Shown: in pieces, positions 60,401 to 64,000 of the stretch
Layout: each line of letters begins with the position of its first letter
Position numbering within the stretch: the stretch's first letter is position 1
Assembly: GCF_901933205.1 (NCBI RefSeq)
Contig: NC_044574.1
Span: forward strand, 22,739,733 to 22,803,732
Direction: 5' to 3'
Source: Camarhynchus parvulus
Taxonomy: Eukaryota; Chordata; Aves; Passeriformes; Thraupidae
Length of the DNA: 64,000 bases
Made by a program: the position numbers and the translations under genes
Notes under the pieces: generated by a model
Databases searched by the model: none
What the model was told of the DNA's origin: nothing
The model's input: only the letters and a program-made list of their open reading frames with translations

Positions 60401-61030
60401 TGACCCACAGCAGGTGTGGCTGGCGCGGGCAGCAGCAGCGCCTTTTCTGTCGGGAGCGCCGGCAGAATGCAAATGCGGAGAAATTGGCAGGAAGGGAGTG
60501 CTGGGGGCAAAGCCAAGAAATCATATCCGCCCAGGGCTGCGTGCTGGGGGCCAAGTGACAAACTGTCCCGGAGGGTCAGGCAGCGCCAGCAGCTCGCATT
60601 GCTCCAGGAGATTGGCAGTCCCTTGGCAGCACCCCGCACCCTGCACCCCGCATCCCGCACCCTGCACCCCGCATCCCGCACCCTGCACCCCGCATCCCGC
60701 ACCCTGCACCCCGCATCCGCATTCCCCACTCCGCACCCCGCATCCTGCACCCCACATCCCACATCCCACACCCCTCATCCCGCACCCCGCATCCCGCACC
60801 CTGCAGCCCGCATCCCACACCCTGCAGCCCCCATCCCGCATCCCGCACCCTGCAGCCCCCATCCCGCATTCCCACTCCGCACTCCGCACCCCGCACCCCG
60901 CTCCTCGGGCCGGGGATGGAACGCGACTCAAAGGTCACCCCGGAGCTTCCTGCGCACGGCACAGAAACAGGGCTGGCAAAGGGGGCACGCACGGCAGCAG
61001 ACCTTGAACCCTTGTGCAAATTTACCCGGG
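60401..61030. promoter_or_regulatory. CpG-rich segment, possible CpG island
   Basis: An abrupt GC- and CpG-rich block in AT-rich surroundings: CTGGCGCGGGCAGCAGCAGC near 60420, GGGAGCGCCGGCAG near 60452 and CTCGGGCCGGGG then AACGCGACTC near 60903-60930, with a CpG-containing minisatellite between. CpG density outside the repeat suggests an unmethylated element such as the promoter of an unannotated transcript. No downstream coding exon is recognised, and the repeat itself inflates CpG counts. Confidence 0.4.
60631..60900. repeat. 21-bp minisatellite with 7-bp subunits
   Basis: Higher-order unit CCGCACC-CTGCACC-CCGCATC, regular for about four copies (60631-60716) and then degenerating into 7-bp variants (CCACATC, CTGCAGC, CCCCATC). 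Since 21 is divisible by three, all six frames stay open: Pro/His/Cys-rich on plus and Gly/Cys-rich on minus, giving spurious frames of up to 250 codons. Confidence 0.93.
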
Positions 61031-61212
61031 GATGTGGAAAAACAAACACGGAGGAGCCTGGAGAGAGTGGTGGTGGTGGCTAAAGCCACCTCTGAATAGC
61101 AGTTTTCAAACAGAGTTGGCCATGAATTTTGCAGCCAAATGCTTTTAGTTAGATATTGCCTGCTCTGGTCAGGCTTGAGAATCTTTCGCTAGGATGTGTA
61201 TGTATCAAACAA

Positions 61213-61397
61213 TTTTTTTTTTTCTTTTTTTCTTTTTCTTTTTCTTTTTCTTTTTCTTTTTCTTTTTCTTTTTCTTTTTCTTTTTTTTTTTCTTCTTTTT
61301 CTTTTTCTTCTTCTTCTTCTTCTTCTTCTTCTTCTTCTTCTTCTTCTTCTTCTTCTTTTTCTTTTCCTTTTCCTTTTCCTTTTCCTTTTTTTTTTTT
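61213..61397. repeat. Polypyrimidine tract (TTTTTC)n-(TTC)n-(TTTTCC)n
   Basis: A 185-bp uninterrupted pyrimidine strand in three blocks: TTTTTC hexamers, about 16 TTC units, then TTTTCC hexamers and a T-run. The Phe/Ser/Leu or Lys/Glu open frames across it are artefacts. Confidence 0.94.
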
Positions 61398-64000
61398 CAT
61401 TTTCATTCTTAGGGAGAGAAAGAGGAGTGTTTCTAGGACAGAACAGGCTATTTGGTCATAACATCCCATTTGGTTGTGATTAGAGGCCTCCCCTGGAATG
61501 AGAAAAAAGCCCAAGGCTGGATCCATACCCTGCCAGCTCCAGGCCAAGGGAACAGCACTCACTGTTTTCTTTCCCAAGTGTTTTCTCTGTTGGGGAGTGA
61601 TAAGGAATGTGTTTCGGGTTGTTTCTGTGAAAGCTCCCATGCTTGTTATAGAAAATGGCTCATTTTGCAGACATAATTGTTTCTTCTCTTTATGAATGGT
61701 GCCTCTCACCTTGGGGCAGGTGGAACAAATGGCTTGCCAGCCCAGGGAGAAGGACAGTCAGTGCTGAACACCTCAGGCCAGGCTCTTGGCTGGTGAGGCA
61801 TCTCTTGGTTTCTACAAACTGCTTAAAAAAGTCTTGGGTATTGTCCAACTCAGGATAGGAAAGATTTCAAAGTCTTGTAGTTTTGTGGGAGGAAGAAACT
61901 ATTTTCCACCAGATGCTATTCCTCAGAAAATATGTTAGGAAGCAGCCAAGGAAACTGCCAGAACAACTAAGTCTTCATGTGTCAAGCTTCCTTTTAGTGG
62001 GGTCAAGGAATGGTTGGGTCTACTGCACTTCAGGGCTTTTCATATTTGCCTGCATTGTTGTGTGAGTTTGTAATAGAATAGAGTTCCCTAAAGCATTTTC
62101 AGCCAAAATCCATTATTCCAAAAATTGAGCTGAAGGATATTTCTCTTTGAGACTGGGTTGGGAATCATTTGGACTATGAGTTTAGCAGACAAGGAGATAA
62201 AGAACTTAACTCTCTGTAAGAAACTCTAAGGTAAGAAAACTTACACTTTCATAGAAACTTCTTTTAATAATGGTGTGTTTAAAGGAAAAAAGGTTTGCAT
62301 TAGCAAATACTTGTGCCACTGCTACTCTTTGAGATAAGAACTGTTAACAAGGCCTGCATGAAATCACTGGCAATTAAAGATGAGTGGATTTTAGGATAAC
62401 TAGTTTGAAATGCCACTGAAGAATTTGTGTTCTTAACAATGTGTGTTAAGTACTTTGTGAAGTATTTTGATAAATCTCTACACTAGAGACACCACCATTT
62501 TCATCACTATTTTGGAAGCTCCAGTCTCTGTGAACCCCAAGGTAGGAAGTTCAGCAAAAATGTTCCTTAGGATTTTTTACTTCACCGCTTTCAACATCCA
62601 GAATAATTTTCCCTTCTTTTTAGCTTGAGTTGTCTTTTACTTAGATGAGTTTACGCTTTTTGAAAGGCTGGGCAGTAAAAGTTTGTTTATGACAACATTA
62701 ATTAATTAATAAATAATTCAGTGTGTGCATTATTTATTTTGCACATTACAATAGTCTCCTTGGCTTAGATATTTCCCATTTGTTGGCTGACGCCTGTCTC
62801 TGAAAATGAGTTTCTAAATATCAATAATTCCAAATCTGTCTAGTTCCAGTAGCCTGCCTGATGGAAGATTTTATTTTGGTGAGATGGATAGTTTCCTGGA
62901 CTCATAAGCACTAAGCACAGTGCAATCACCCTGCAAGGTTCTTGACATGAAAGCTCTGTGTGTGCTCTGCCTAGTTCCTTTTGATGTTTTGGTTAGCTCA
63001 CCCCAAATAATTGCTAGCTAACCTCATGCCAATATGGAATACAAAACATTTCTCTTTCTTTTCCTCTGAGAGCAATTTCTACTGCAGATTCCTAGGAGGG
63101 AAGCTTGGCCCCTCCATGAAGAAAAGTGGCTTGTATTTTCTACAAAATATGTGTGAAGACACAGGTCTTTGTGTCTGGTCCCCACTTGTGTCTGTTCCTC
63201 CCCTCCATATAACTTGAAGTCCACTTTGTGGTTCTTGCTTTTTCATCACAACAAAATTCATGTAAAGGCAGTGAGGGAAGCCAGTGGCTACAGTAAAGGA
63301 AACAAGTGGCTGAGAAAAAATTTTGGCTAGTGTAGAATGAAGTGAGAAACAGGAAAGTCATTGAGAGGAGAGAAGGGAGGAAAGCTAAGAGAAGTCACTG
63401 CTGTGACAGGGTAAGAAAAAGCTGAAATGTGTCCCTGTCACAACAATTGCTTTGGACATTAGCAGCCATCAGCCATGTAGTAGTACAGAGCAAAAAATGA
63501 AAACTGTGTTTTTTTAAAGTCCTAAATTACAGTTGCCATGTATTCCCACCAGATATTGATTAGACAGCCACTGTACCATCAATGCACAGTCAAGTGTTCC
63601 CCTCATGAGAACACATGAAACACCTGTTTAACACAGCTCCATTTTCCAATGCAGTTCACAGAGACTTGTCTAAAGGCTTACTGGACAAGTCTCCTCCTAA
63701 TATTACTTGTCTAGGAGACACTTCGGGCCTCTGAGATAAGCTATAACTCATCTTTTTCTTAGAGTGCTGTTTGATATCCTTCCAAGCCAGACAAATCTTC
63801 TTTAGCACAAACCTTTATGGCCTTTTTTGTCTGTACCCTGTAGACTCCACTCCATGGCTTGACTGCTAGCTCTGATATCTGATTTCCCCAGACAGTGGCT
63901 AATCCATTTCTACTTTCTTTAATAGTAGCTTTGATGTGTCTCCCTTGTACTATGCTGTGCTCTCATTTGTCATCCATCCAACCATCCATTACTGTCTGAA
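61398..64000. other. Intergenic sequence to window end
   Basis: 2.6 kb of AT-rich sequence with an ATTA repeat at about 62697-62715 and CATC units near 63970-63991. No gene recognised. Confidence 0.6.

Noticed and set aside
60255..61099. Several 130-250 codon open frames, Pro/His/Cys-rich or Gly/Cys-rich, on both strands
   Set aside because: They follow from the 21-bp minisatellite; no start context, domain or splice support.
61149..61709. 186-codon Lys/Glu-rich reverse frame
   Set aside because: Its bulk is the polypyrimidine tract; the flanking residues show no homology.
1..64000. tRNA, rRNA, CRISPR or bacterial-type operons
   Set aside because: None seen; the window is a vertebrate nuclear locus.

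Overview
The window is vertebrate nuclear DNA, most likely from a bird. It is AT-rich, with multi-exon spliced coding sequence, long GT-AG introns, microsatellites and minisatellites, and no recognisable Alu/L1-type mammalian repeats. The avian assignment is inferred from repeat poverty, compact introns and protein similarity; a non-avian reptile is not excluded. Bases 1 to about 44,390 hold the 3' three quarters of one plus-strand gene, TBC1D1, a Rab GTPase-activating protein and paralogue of AS160/TBC1D4. The first exons, about 285 codons including the first PTB domain, lie upstream of the window.

Seventeen constitutive coding exons can be placed to the base. Their phases chain without a break and give 875 codons plus stop. 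In order they encode: second PTB domain (881-4317); a phospho-regulatory linker (5923-14361) with the Akt-type RRRANT site and a second RRHS site; a calmodulin-binding-like helix (24754-24939); the Rab-GAP TBC domain with its Arg and Gln fingers intact (28742-39034); and a C-terminal coiled coil ending in a stop at 42798-42800 (41747-42800). A 3' UTR of about 1.6 kb follows, with a polyadenylation signal at 44364.

The most interesting part is the linker intron 9397-14221. It contains two well supported frame-preserving cassette exons (129 and 120 nt) and a possible third of 45 nt, all phase 2/2. The two larger ones encode related S-S-x-P-N-F-L-K-[FY]-L cores, so they look like tandem duplicates or functional equivalents. 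The 129-nt exon sits behind an AG-free zone of about 122 nt. A second splicing feature is a tandem 4-nt-shifted donor at 24940, whose downstream choice would cause a stop two codons later.

From about 44.4 kb to 64 kb I see no protein-coding gene. This flank holds a purine GGAA microsatellite of about 0.6 kb (45.1-45.7 kb), a CTGCAG-rich minisatellite (55 kb), a CpG-rich segment with a 21-bp minisatellite (60.4-61.0 kb) and a polypyrimidine tract (61.2 kb). The long apparent reading frames there follow from the repeats.
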